Source of the DNA: Marisa cornuarietis | Taxonomy: Eukaryota; Mollusca; Gastropoda; Architaenioglossa; Ampullariidae | Length of the DNA: 64,000 nucleotides | NCBI GenBank assembly: GCA_004794655.1 | Contig: SMMW01000617.1 | Span: 13,329,501-13,393,500, forward strand | Direction of reading: 5' to 3' | In this document: positions 20,085 through 32,104 of the stretch, in pieces | Layout: each line of letters begins with the position of its first letter | Position numbering within the stretch: the stretch's first letter is position 1 | Program-made: the position numbers and the translations under genes | The notes under the pieces: model-generated | Told to the model about the DNA's origin: nothing | The model's input: only the letters and a program-made list of their open reading frames with translations | Database searches by the model: none

Positions 20085-21200
20085 TACTGCAGCCCTCTTT
20101 GTATACTTAGCGAAAGCTTTTGAAATAATCGATCTTAACCTGGTCATCAACAAATTAGAACTTTACAAACTTAGGCACTGCTACATCCAATTCCTTAAAT
20201 CCTTTCTCTCAACCAGAACTCAGAGAGTCGCAGTTATATCCAAATGTCAGATCCCATTAAAGTAAAATTTGGTGTGCCACAAGGCTCAGTCTTAGGTCCA
20301 CTTTTGTCCTCTGTCTACATAAACAATCTTCCCCTTCATATCTCCCGATCATGCAAAATGTTTGCAGACGACACAACGATAAGTACATGTAACAAACAAA
20401 CAGAACCACTGGCGGCACTCCTACAACAAAGTGTTGATGAGCTTCAGTCATGGAGGGAACTAAACCCCATGTCACGCGATCCTCTAAGAACAAAGTTATG
20501 CTTATAATAACACGACAGAAGATACAAAACCTCACCGCCCCATTTCCTAAAATCCATCTAAGTACCCAACAAGTATCAGAAGTCCAAGGCCGTAAAATTC
20601 TAGGTGTTACTGTTACAATTTGTCTTGGTCCCAACATATCCTGACAATAAAAAAGCTACAGCACAGAAAATCTCTCAAGAATTCAACATTTTGTAAATCC
20701 TCACTCTCGGAAACTGTTCTACTCAGCTACACTGTTCTATACTCAGTCAACCATAGATTAGGCTTCCATCGTATGGGACTTTGCTAGAGGTGCTTCGATA
20801 AGGCCTCTTGATAAGTTCAAAGAAGGGCTAGAAGATTGGTGTTACTCAAACCAACAATACAGCCTAATGATTTCCTGTCTCTAGGGGTTTTATTACTCCT
20901 AACCAGATTCAAGTTCAACAAAAGTATGCTCATCTCTAAAATACTAACAGGCAAAATGCCCCCGAGACTTTCTACTATCTTTTGCATAAAAAGAATAAGA
21001 GGGTCAACCTCAGCCTCAATATTCCCGTACCGGGAATTGGCCTATTCAAGACGAGCCTGAAATATTCTGGCAGCGTTCTTTGGAACAACCTTCCCTCAGA
21101 TATCCTTCCTACCTCTCAGGCAGCACTGTGCTTGTTTAATCAAGAGGAAGATGTTATCGTTCGTTTTGATTGTTCATTCTATGAAACGTTTTTATATTAA
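20085..21200 (+). mobile_element. CR1/jockey-like LINE reverse transcriptase fragment
   Basis: Reverse transcriptase motifs in order: LAKAFEIID (motif A, catalytic Asp changed), KVKFGVPQGSVLGPLL (motif B) and KMFADDTTIS (motif C, DD intact). Later pieces NIPVPGIGLFKTSLKYSGS and LWNNLPSDI are typical of LINE C-termini. Frames change several times. It is antisense to the GPCR gene in intron 1 and belongs to a different family from the 2.3-8.0 kb element. Confidence 0.8.
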
Positions 21201-21624
21201 CAACCTCAATTTCTGTCCCTTGCTTAAAATAACCGAACAACTGAGAAATGAAGGAACGAGCGAGCAAATAAAAGAAGAAGCAAAGCGAAAATAGGCGGAC
21301 AAAGGAATTAAATAATCAAACAAAGAAACAAAAAAACAAAAACAAAAAAAAACAAACACGAAAAACAAAACCAAAAACAAAAAGTAAAAGCGAACAAACA
21401 AACAAAGAAAACATGAACAACAAACAAAACTAAAAATAAACAATAGAGCCAACCAAGAAAGCATAATGAAAAAAGAAACAAAAAAGTACGAAAAAAAAGA
21501 AAAGGTAACATAAACAAACACAGGAAGAATAAGAGAAAGCACTAAGAAATAAGAAAACAAATATTCAAGCATATACATAAGATGTTTTTAACTTGTTATG
21601 TGTATTCGTTGTTCTTCAACTTAC

Positions 21625-21747
21625 CGTTACAAGCCGCACCAGTGGATGCTGCGTAGCGTTGAACAGATAGAAATCGGACGTATCAGACGCATTGCCGAAC
21701 GCAAGGAGCGCATCCAAGTCAATGAGCGTGTCCAGGGCCATCTTCAT
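21625..21747 (-). CDS. Rhodopsin-family GPCR, exon 1 (N-terminus)
   Basis: A 41-codon first coding exon that ends at ACG before a consensus donor GTAAGT in phase 0. It fuses to exon 2 as ...RLVT-AINLYL. It encodes the extracellular N-terminus with two N-glycosylation sequons (NAS at residue 19, NAT at residue 30), as expected for a peptide receptor without signal peptide. I start at ATG 21747; the ATG two codons on (21741) has the better Kozak context (AAGATGG) and may be the true start. With it the gene is complete at about 358-360 residues. The frame stays open upstream, so the start is the least certain part. Confidence 0.75.
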
Positions 21748-21769
21748 CAACAACGCCTTGACGGCGACG

Positions 21770-21850
21770 TACAGGAGACGTAACAGAGACGTGACGGCAA
21801 CGTAGCAAAGACGTGAGAGCGACGTAACGGACACGTGATAGAGTCAGGAG
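21770..21850 (-). promoter_or_regulatory. Cluster of ACGT cores before the GPCR start
   Basis: Seven or so GACGT/ACGTGA words occur in about 75 bases immediately 5' of the start codon. They resemble CREB/bZIP half-sites, but may simply be a degenerate tandem repeat in the 5' UTR. Confidence 0.3.
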
Positions 21851-23625
21851 AGAACGTGGTGTAGTGGTTCAAAAAACAGAAAGCCTGCATCCCATCAGCC
21901 ACTCGCACGTGAGCAAACCCCTTCTATTAGCACGAAAGTCAGTCTCTTTTTGCTGTTATGGCTTCATCTTCCTCTCTTGTCTTTTTTTACGCTGCTTCGA
22001 TGTTCATTTCCTTTTAAAAATTGCTCGCTTTCGCTGGAAACGAGCTCTCTGTGCAAGAAAACAAGATAAAAATCTATAAAACATTCTTTATCGTTACAAA
22101 TTTAGTCGGTCTGTTGCGTCTCATCCAGAAGAGAAAAAGTCTGTCGCAATTAGTGGCAGACATTTCCGGTAAAAGGCTTGTCTTGCCAGACAGGTCAGAG
22201 TGTGTGTGTGTGTGTGTGCGCGCGCGCGAGTGTGTGTGCGTGTGTCCTACAAGTTGCTGCTTTTGTCAGACGAGTTCCGATGTCTGCTAACAAATGTCTG
22301 ACGTAGCAGTAAAGGCTTCCTTCACTTCAAACTCCCTCCACAAGAATATACCTCAGTCAAAGAGTTTTGATCAAGACACATGACAAACATAAACTACAAA
22401 AATCTGTTCACTACCTTCGTAATATGAGTTCCTTCACTGTGGTTTTCCTCTTCAAGCAGATATTCTTGGTGATGCTCAGGACATTGTCAAGACATTGTTT
22501 TAGACGACAACGTGTTCTTCTGGTTCGGAGGAGCACAAGACAACGAGCGCCTTCAAGACCTTTCGGCACCTGACAGCCATTGTGCCGTTCCCTAGGAAAC
22601 TACATCACCAGCTAGGGTTACCTGAAGACAGAAAGATAAATCTTGCCTTTACTTGCTGGTTTTTACAGTTATCGAAGACTCACTAAGTGATCTCAAACAA
22701 AATGTGATAGAAGTGGCCGACCCAGCAGAAGAAAAATAAAAAAGACAGAAAAAGAAAAAAAGATAGACGAACTATTAATAATAGCAATAAGAAGAGGGAC
22801 AATAAAAACAAGTAAAAAAGAACCAAAATATTACAACTAAATAAATCTCTCAAAAATAAGACCAAAAATAAGAACAGGAACGACAAGAACAACGAGACCA
22901 CCAAAAACAACAAGAATGAAAAGTAAAACAACATAAACAGAACAAGAAAAAAAAACAAATAAAAGAACCACAAAACAACGAGAACCTGAACCAGAACAAC
23001 ATAAACCAACAAAAGGTAACACGGGTTTATATTTAAAGACATCGTCTCCTAACTTAACCCCTCGTATTACACAGTGTAACTAAAAGGTCACTTGCACTCC
23101 TATCTAAAAATAGTACTTCCTCCATCTCTCTACTCGTGCAGCTTCTCGGCCTCTTCCTCTTCGCGTCATTATCCCTACATTCACGTGCACTTACCGATTG
23201 TCCTCTTAAGATCCTTTCATCTTCATCAAACTGCCGTCAAAGCGAGCTGAGTATAGGTGTGCATAAGAACAGGTCTAGACTATACAGGTATCCTCGTGGA
23301 CGGTCATTTAAGTCTCTGCCTCCGTTTCTTCAGTGGCTCACTGTCGTCAAGGGAGCAAAAAAAAAAAAAAGAAAGGCCTTAGAGACAGACACAAGATTTC
23401 CACGAAGCACGCCGCGTTTGAAAATTATAGCTGCCGTTCAAAAAAAAAAAAACAAACAGTGTGAGTAACGGGAATCTGAACTCCTTCGCCTTGAAGTTTA
23501 TTCCCGAGAAACAAGTCTGACGCTAATGCAATGTCCGCTGCTGGCTCCGGTCCTCGACCATGGGGTCAGATTTCGTCTCTGTGTCGAAAGTCCGAAGTGT
23601 TGTTATTGTTGTTTATCCTCTTAGG
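21851..23625. other. Upstream of GPCR; low-complexity, no gene seen
   Basis: This contains the presumptive GPCR promoter region, a short (GT)/(CG) run (22200-22245) and an A-rich low-complexity block (22690-23010). No TATA box or coding segment is convincing. Confidence 0.45.
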
Positions 23626-25312
23626 CAGTGGTTTCCAACATATAGGTCGCGACCCCTTTGTGGGGTTTCTTGAAGGGAAGAAAGGTCGTTACGGGATTTG
23701 CAATAATTACTTGAACATTTCGAGATCAATGTCATTCAGCCTAAAGTTTCATCTTCACAGTTTCAACGATCATTTTAATTTAAACTTAAATCACAATGAT
23801 TCTAATCATCAAAATTATTGCAACAATGATTATTATTTGCAGAACGACATAAATTGTCATCACCGGAATTTATGCACACGTGCATTTCCGATTGTGCCAC
23901 GTGTTTATGTCGGTTGATGGGACACTGACTAGCATTTCGTTAATTTTCCTTAAAGTTTCAGTTCGAAAGTGGAGAAAATAATTATTTTCGAAGGTAACGT
24001 GTTTGGTAATCGGTACCCATGGAAAAGAAACATAAATATTCTTAAGACTATTTGAAATTTGGCTTCATCAATGAGAAGCCGCAATGCGTTCTGTGTAATG
24101 TAGTTCTTAGTGCGTAGTCAATGAAACCCTCCAAACTTAAACTTGGAAACAAACCATTCATCCAGCAGAATTTACTCAGAAGGATGTAGAGGTCTTTCGA
24201 CTCCATGAAGCTAGTCTCAATCCTAAAAGACTCGATACCACGGGAATATTTCAGCAACAGATCAGAGCAGCGGAGAAAGTATCATATGAAGAGACATCGG
24301 AAATTTATTGCTAAGAAAAAGTAACCTCACACTATTGGATGACATTAAAGAAGAGTTCTTGTTTTGTAGTACAATAGAAACTTCTACAAAAGGTGAATAT
24401 ACTTTAGAGAAGATAAATATTACAGAGGAAAAAACGTATGTGGGGTTTGTGCAGATGGAAAACCAGCCATACTAAGGACCAAGTCTGGCTTTCTGACGAA
24501 AGGGCATTCACTCTATGATTCACTGATAATACAGCGATACTCTCTTGTCGGTAGGAGTACTTAAGTAATACAAATTGTGAATTATACCAAATCTGGAGCC
24601 CGTGACACAGCCGCCTTTTAAAAGAACTCTGTAAAGACATGGATTCTGATCATAAGGTTCTTCTTTACTCCATTTCTGTACGCTGGCTGTCGAAAGGAAA
24701 TGTTTTCAATCGCGTCTTTGAGTTGAGATATGAAATCCAGTTGTTCCTGGAAGCTGAAGGAAAGCATGACCTTCTGACTTATTTAAATGATGAAACTTGG
24801 AAGAAAAGACTTGGTTACTTAGCATATATTATAGGCAAGCTGAATATACTGAATGTAAATTCTGAATAAGAATTTGAAAGAGGAGATAACCGAGTACCTC
24901 GAATCACTTGAAAATAATTTCAGCAATATTTTCCTAAGTTTACAGATGATTAAACTGCATTGGTACGAAACCCCTTCTATATTTCATTGCATGCTGCCAA
25001 CATTCCTGGCGAAGTACAAAATGAATTCTTGGATCTGTGGAGCGATTATTTTGAACATATTTTTTTTCAGGAAAATTATTACTGAATATCTGGTATGCTA
25101 TGTATCATTGAAATCCAAATGTCACCATACTTTGATTTCGGGTTTTATTTCTGTTTCTCTCAATATACCTCTGTGAGAGTGGATTTTCTGCCCCTCTGCC
25201 CGTCAGAACAAAATCAAGAAACAGACTGAATGCTGAAGATGATATTGTGAGGTTGGCTTTGACTAACTCTAAGCCACAAAATTCCATGCTGGTTGCCAAG
25301 ATGCAGAGCTAA
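23626..25312 (+). mobile_element. hAT DNA transposon, ZBED5-like, dead
   Basis: The 5' end begins CAGTGGTTTCCAAC followed by GGTCGCGACCCCTTTG, the typical terminus of ZBED5/SCAND3-related hAT elements. The interior encodes a broken transposase. I could not find the 3' terminal inverted repeat or the 8-bp duplication, so the right boundary is the end of transposase homology. Confidence 0.78.
24030..25312 (+). pseudogene. hAT transposase (ZBED5/FAM200-like) remnant
   Basis: Pieces in correct order: BED zinc finger remnant (PQCVLCNVVL, SMKPSKLK), DIKEEFLFC, CADGKPAIL, then the longest open part at 24639-24869 (MDSDHKVLLYSISVRWLSKG, VFNRVFELRYEI, LGYLAYIIGKLNILN), EITEYLESLENNFSNIF, and C-terminal RLALTNSKP. 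The hAT dimerisation region is barely recognisable. Numerous stops and frameshifts make it non-coding. Confidence 0.82.
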
Positions 25313-26029
25313 CCATCGCCTTAATAATGATTAATGATTATCATTGCTTGTGCATCGTCAGTGATTAACATTAAAAGAGCAAAGACTTATTAAGTCTAAG
25401 ATTTATCTGACACTCCTAAAAATACTTTAAATTGTAAAGTTTCTAAATATCAGTATTGTAAAACTATAGTTATATCACCATGTGACTATTACTATGACTG
25501 TCTTTGTAATATTTACATGTCGTATAAACAATGGTCTCTCAGGTACTTGTCACAGAGGCCGCAGGTTACTCGGCTATTGTAAAAGTAGGCCGCTATCACT
25601 TCATGTCCACTTGGATAAATAAGCCAGATAAAAGCGGCACGCACCTGGACAGGTGCAAAACAAAAAGATTACCAGAAGCACGCTTTTTCGGTTTTTTTTG
25701 AGTTAAAAGTGTATCGATCACCTCCCTATAAAAGGGAGCCCAAGATGTCAACACGCGAGATATCTTGTGTCAAGAGATATTCAGTCTCAAGAGATGTCTC
25801 AAAAGATGCGGTGTGTCCAGAGAGATGACCTGTGTCAAGAGAGTCCAATATAAATAATTCCAAAAAAGGCGAAGCAAGGGAAATTTTAGTCACTCTCGCA
25901 TTTAGTACAAACTCTCCGTGCTGTATTTTACTTTTTTTGTAGACTCTTGCCCTTTTTCTCTAAACTTCTCTTCCTATACCTCCTAGCCAGACAACTTCAC
26001 TCTTCATTTGATGGCCGTATTCTATTTCT
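25313..26029. other. No gene seen
   Basis: AT-rich. Around 25750-25850 the word AAGAGAT recurs (tandem-like, degenerate). Nothing else is recognised. Confidence 0.5.
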
Positions 26030-26427
26030 GTCACCGGAACAACAACCAACCAACCACCACTGAATCCTTGAAATGTGCGCTGAAAACACATCTTTTCCTT
26101 GTGTATTACTCCTAACAGCAATCAACACAATGCTAGTCCTTTTTCAAACAACCTCCTTTTTACCATTTCGTGTTGCTTCCCTGCTCGTCTTCCTCTACAG
26201 AACACAATACTCTTACTGCATGTTACCCGATTCCTCTGTGCGTTTTCTATACTTGTTTCTTATAGTCATCAGTGCTGCTGTTCATCCTTTCACCTTTCCT
26301 AAGCTGTCCATGTCTCGTTCTTGTCTCAAACTCTAAGAGCATGCTTCTTAGGAGTGCGAGTATGCGCTATAATTAATCGCGAGTTATTATTATTATTATT
26401 ATTATTAACAACAACAACAACAACAAC
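26030..26427 (+). mobile_element. LINE 3'-end fragment with (ATT)n tail
   Basis: SLKCALKTHLF at about 26058-26100 is the kind of C-terminus seen in CR1-like LINE reverse transcriptases. The following 250 bases resemble 11110-11300 (inverted). It ends GCGCTATAATTAATCGCG, (ATT)n (26382-26406) and (AAC)n (26408-26427). Confidence 0.5.
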
Positions 26428-26642
26428 AGAAGACAGCATTCTTATTTCGAACTAACCCATATAAAAGGAGAGTGACGACAGATTCGATCTGTCCTTGATC
26501 TTTTTTCCCTTCAGAACACAAGCTTTTCTTCTTACCATAAACTACATGATCTGATCCTCGCAGTTCACTGAAAGGAAGTGCAACGTGGTATGCGACGTGC
26601 CCCTACATGGAGATATCGGTAAAAGCGAGAAGAAAAAATATA

Positions 26643-26670
26643 GGCGGTGGTGGTGGTGGTGGTGGTGGTG
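26643..26670. repeat. (GGT)n microsatellite
   Basis: Nine GGT units. Confidence 0.9.
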
Positions 26671-27287
26671 TAAGTGGCAGTAATTTTGGCCGTGCCTTTA
26701 GCCATTACACGTCCTAACCACGCCCACTGCCACATTGAACGTAGTTACGTAGGAACATTTTTACGTGCACCTAGTTGCAGAGAACTAAGTCGCCCCTCAA
26801 GATATGTAATAGAGCAGAGCGCGGGATTTCAAGGAAAGACTGAGACAGAGATTAATTCCCTTTGTTAGCAGAGAGAACCAGAGCTGGAGCCAAGTCACAT
26901 CCTCTCTTAGGATTTCTGATTATTTATGTCTGATGGTGATTCTGGACACGTGAGCATTAGTTCTTGACACCCATGGTCTCACTGCCCACATTCTGTGCTA
27001 CATGATTGGTGTTTCGCTTAACAGGCATGAGGGGGACCCGCTCTCCGCATTTTTGTTCTCTGCTTGGATTTGTGGTGCTTTTAGTGCCGATTGTACCGAC
27101 CTGTACTTTGTATGATATCATCGGCATTGTGCTGGACTTTTTACTTGCTTGTGGCTTTTTTTTTTCTCTTCTGATATCAACTGTTATCGCTTTTAGTCTT
27201 CTCTGGTTACCGCCATCACAGTTTCTTCATTTATACAAATAATTCCTTACCATCAGTGCCAAAGAATCACGTGCTTCACAATTTAGC

Positions 27288-27404
<117 letters not shown>

Positions 27405-30400
27405 CGTGGTCTGTGTGTGAGAGAGTGAAAGAGAGCGTGATGCTGTCAGCATCTTAACTGGGCTTATTAAAAACATGGTCAGACAACTTCTTAAAAATAC
27501 CGGATAAACGCCAGTAATGCTGGCTTTAATTTTTTTTTTATCAAAATGTCTTCTTGACAAAACAGTCTAGTTTTATTTCCGTCTGCTCTATAACTGCTGA
27601 AATAAGTAGACATCCTTTTTTCGGGGCGGGGGTGGAGGGGTGGTTTCGGTTTGTTTGTTTATTTTGTTTTTGTTTTGTTTGGTCGGGGAGGGGGGAGATA
27701 AAGCGTGAGAGGACCAGATTTACTCTATGCGTTTGTAATACTGCCTTTTATTTTGATTCCTGTCCACAAAACCGATTGTGAAACAGGAGTTCAGAGATTC
27801 ACACGTCTGTCCCTCAGCGGGCATGAATTTCTTTTGAACATCATGGAAATATTTCTTTGCCTCTTAAATTTTTTTTTTTTTGCCTTGCAAATTTCATTAG
27901 AAGCTCTGCAACGAGCTCGCCGATAGAAAGGGCTGATAGAAGTCGCCAGTTTCCTCCTCTCCTAGACGACCATGCCTGAGGAGGCATAACGGCTGGTCTG
28001 CTGCAAACGCGGTAACGGCGGAGGCCATTCTTGCGGAAATCCTCAACAACGCCTGCAGCTCGGCGGGTTATGCAAATACAGTTGAGAAGCCAAAGGCACA
28101 TTTTCTGCAGACATGACAGACGAGGAATGAGGGCTGTGTGGGGCGCAAGGAAGAATGAGACTGACTATTATAGCGAATGTCGAGGTTGTAGTAAACACTA
28201 TAAGCTGCCAACATCGACAAACCATGGCACCGGGGAGTCTGACGACCAGATCGACGAGGAAGCCCAAAAGGGCGCGAACCCAAAGAGGGGCCAGAGAGGG
28301 AAATAGAGAAAGATTGATTCTTTATTGCTGCAAGGGCTTAGCTCCTACAGGAGTGTCTGTATCTGTCAAGTCATTATACATCATTAAAGAACCGCTGCAA
28401 ACATAATAAGATTAATAATCATAATCCAGTTATGAACAAAAACCAGTTAAAATCGACTTCTTTTTACATACCTGCAGAGAGCTCTTCACATAAATTTATA
28501 CACACCACCTATAGAAACACATTATTTACACATAAATATATACACAGCACATCAAATCAGTATTTATACATAAATATATACACAACACCTCGAAACACAG
28601 TATCTACACAAACATATCTACACCATCTAGGAGTTTACCCCCTCACACACAGGACCCCCTACTCAAGCATCATCACCACCTACCTCTGACAGATAGATGA
28701 GAAAAAGTCATCACATCTTGGAAGAGAAAGTAGTTAAATCCAGTGGCCAGCAGAACAAAACTTAGCAACTAGTACAAATCTTAGCTTACACCATAAGCCA
28801 CACCCTCACTGATACACTTTCACCACCTACTCCACAATCGCATATACACAGGAAGAAAAAATAAAAGAAATAAAAAATACCCCCCCCTTCCAAGAAAAAT
28901 CGTTTAAACCCATGGTCGCCATGGTCACCAAAGCAGACAAACCCAAAATCTTCTCTTTGCTTGCTACACCAGCAACCCCCTGCCCATCTAGTTATATACC
29001 ATCATCACCCCATCCCCACTCCCCACACACACCCACACATCCAACACAACGGTTACACATAAATATAAAACATTACCTCTTAAAAGCTGTCAGGGACATT
29101 AGCCAGAGAAACCTCAACTAAGCAGTTAGTGTTTGTCTCCGTTTTTTCCAACATCAAAAAGACAAGACATCCTAAACTGTATCATTTTTGTTTCATTAGT
29201 ACTGCTGAACATTGTTTCAGTACATGTTGCCCATTACTCAATACTTTAACATCTCTATATCTCAATTTTGTATTAAGGTGGAGGGGGAGGGAAGAGTGCA
29301 GAGGAAGACGTCTACTTCGTTATCCAAAGTATCCGGGAAAATGGACAAAAGCGACCTAACAGCAAACCGGTTTCTATGACAATTTACCTCTGAAACAACA
29401 CATCAAAAACGAGGATAGACCTTTCTTATGTAATTCTGCCTCATAATATCCACATAAACTTCCTTTTGAAGACATTCTGGAGCTGTTACTAACATCAGTA
29501 TGTCATCTGTTCGCCATACTTGCAAATCATTCCTAGTAAAAGATATCATCGGGTCTTCGTCTATATTTTGAATGAAAGGAGAGAAAGACATAGAGAAGAG
29601 AGGACATTCGAGAATCTTCTGGCCACTGATTACTCTGTTACATTCGGGGCAAACAAAGCAGGTGATGTTCGCTCTGTTCGGTGTGTAGTTGTATCAACCA
29701 GTTCACCGAAAGCGGCCTGGGAGGGGGGAGGAGGTGGGTGGGTTCGGGAAGGATCGCTCCCTGAGGGCGACGCTCGATGGAACTGATGAAACCGAATCCT
29801 TTCATCGTTGTCGCAAGCAAGGGACAGCATGATAATATCGTAAAACATGGCGACACTTGATCGATTTTACAGGTTAGGGAAATTTCTGGCTTCTTTAAGA
29901 AACAAAAACTAATCTGTCTCCACCCCTCATTCTACTGCACGCATCCTCCCCCCACCCGCCGTCTGTCTTCTTTTTTATTTTTCATTTTTCTTTTTTTAGC
30001 TTTGACTATCGATTTAACATTGTGGACCTGCATAAAAGAAATGTTTGTTCATTTGTATCATGAAAATATTCTGTCGGATTACACATGTGGTTTATATATA
30101 TATATATGCATGGTGTAAAAAGATAAGAAATAATAAATTACATTAACTTTCTGGAGAATTAAGTCCTTTAACTGAGAATTTGAAAATAATTTAAAGCAAG
30201 TTCAATATTCAAGAATTTTGGTATTTTTCGTGTCATAAATTCACGGGAAAGGTTAGGGCTAACAGTCTGAAACACACCAAAATAGATTATATAAGAAAGT
30301 GAAACTGATCTAAAGGTCAAAAGACACAATAAATTAGTTGGTTTGAGTCCCCTTTATGTGTACCATTCACGGCCACAAGTAAGGTTTGATTAGAGAAATC

Positions 30401-31276
30401 CCTCAGGACTCACAGATGTATTATTCAGAAATAGTTTAATTAATATAAAAAGCACTTATAAGAATATTATTCAACATTTCCTTGCCTGGAATGGATCTCA
30501 ATGTGCTTTACCAAAAGAAGAAACTATTTTAGGAAGGTTTAAACGCACTCACAAAAGACTTTATGGACGCCTTGACATTCACCCTCACCCTCTAATCCGA
30601 AATTAACCCAAACCAAAAGGGGAAACAAATTTAGGGAAGCTTAAGGCGCACTCTCCGTTTTTTTTAAAGTGTTATGAGCTCTCCAAATCTGTAGCCTAAA
30701 GAAGATATAAAATAGGAGCGAAGGATCTGATCGTCCTGTGGAGTGAAAAGATAATGGATGCCTAAAGCTGTCCGCTGAGGCTTGTCTTGCTTTTATACAG
30801 TTTGAGGTTTCCGACTTACATTTCAGGGGCCTTAGTTATGAGGTGGGTTAAGAGTTTGTCGTTTCCCCAGGGCAGTATGGGGAACTCAAGGGGAAGTGTC
30901 TTGTTTTCGAAGTTATAAATTGGTGTCTTACCCCCGCTGATGCTATTTCCTGATTATTTACCTCAGGGCATCCTTGCCACCTCTCTATAACTACGGCTTG
31001 ATGGGTAAAATATCACCTGCGGGGTCTGGACACCACTTTATAACTTTAGAGACAAGACGCTTGTCCTTCAGTTTCCCGTGTTGTCCCAGGACATTACCTT
31101 CGCTTCATAACTACAGCCCCAAATCTGCCCTGCTGATAACAGCTTTCATCGTGTGAAGACACTACAAAATGAAATATGCTTTGAACAGACTGATAATTCC
31201 AAACCAGAAGAATAACGGCGTTCATATGTAAATGACATTGTTAGTCTTCATGTCAAAACCACAAAAGTAACCACAA

Positions 31277-31344
31277 CATCAGCAGCAAACTAAGAAGATG
31301 CCAGGTTCCACAGCATCAGCAGCAAACTAAGAAGATGCCAGGTC
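31277..31344. repeat. 37-bp tandem duplication
   Basis: CATCAGCAGCAAACTAAGAA... occurs at 31277 and 31314, nearly identical. Confidence 0.9.
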
Positions 31345-31378
31345 CCAGCATGAATCGCACTGCAGAGTGAATCAGCTC

Positions 31379-31380
<2 letters not shown>

Positions 31381-31423
<43 letters not shown>
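31381..31423. repeat. (AC)n microsatellite
   Basis: About 21 AC units. Confidence 0.95.
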
Positions 31424-31424
<1 letters not shown>

Positions 31425-32019
31425 GCATCCACAGAACAATGAAGGTAAAAATAAACTGAAGCCACCCGAGATGTAAGCGGGTATCATATGCACACTCCAT
31501 AGGTAGGCACGAGGTAAAACAGTTATTACAACGAGGTCCACTGAAATAACGACACGTCAGCACAAGCATCGTAACTTGGAATACCCCACCCTACCAGAAA
31601 CAAAGTACATTTGACAGCTCATTCATGGTCATTATGTAGAGCTTCATTCCAGCTACTGTATATATATATATAGAAAGATGCATACATTTCCGTTTGAATA
31701 ACAGCCTAGACTGCATATTCCGTGCCGACCGATTTGCCAATTAAAAGACATAATTGGTGGCAATTATTGCTTCAGTTGAGAGGTTGAGCAGAGTACAAAA
31801 TGTTGTCTCCCCGGATATGAGCGAAAAACGCTTGTTCTCGAGAAAGACACCTACAAATATCCATGCACAGGAAAAGAACAAAAAAACACAGGCATAAAAA
31901 GTCTGCATGAATACATTTATGTTGGCAAGGCTAAAATCAATGGGAGAGGTGGAATCATACGGTAATGAGAGGTAACCGTGGACATTTGGTAACTTTTTTC
32001 CTCTGCGTAGGGATATTTG

Positions 32020-32102
<83 letters not shown>
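32020..32102. repeat. (ATC)n microsatellite
   Basis: About 27 perfect ATC units. Confidence 0.97.

Positions 32103-32104
<2 letters not shown>

Larger units (their letters stand above)
18890..21624 (-). other. GPCR intron 1
   Basis: A 2.7-kb intron from GTAAGT (21624-21619) to the exon 2 acceptor. It contains a (CA)n array and two oppositely oriented LINE fragments, followed by an A/C-rich stretch (21240-21570) with AAACAAA-type low complexity. Confidence 0.75.

Noticed and set aside
21192..23042. Phe/Leu-rich minus-strand frames resembling membrane proteins (21192-21578, 22683-23042)
   Set aside because: They are translations of A-rich low-complexity DNA (AAACAAA, AAGAA) and have no family features.
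23618..26911. CTCTTAGG before the hAT 5' end and again at 26904 as its 8-bp target duplication
   Set aside because: The distal copy is not preceded by the inverted terminal repeat, so the match is probably chance.
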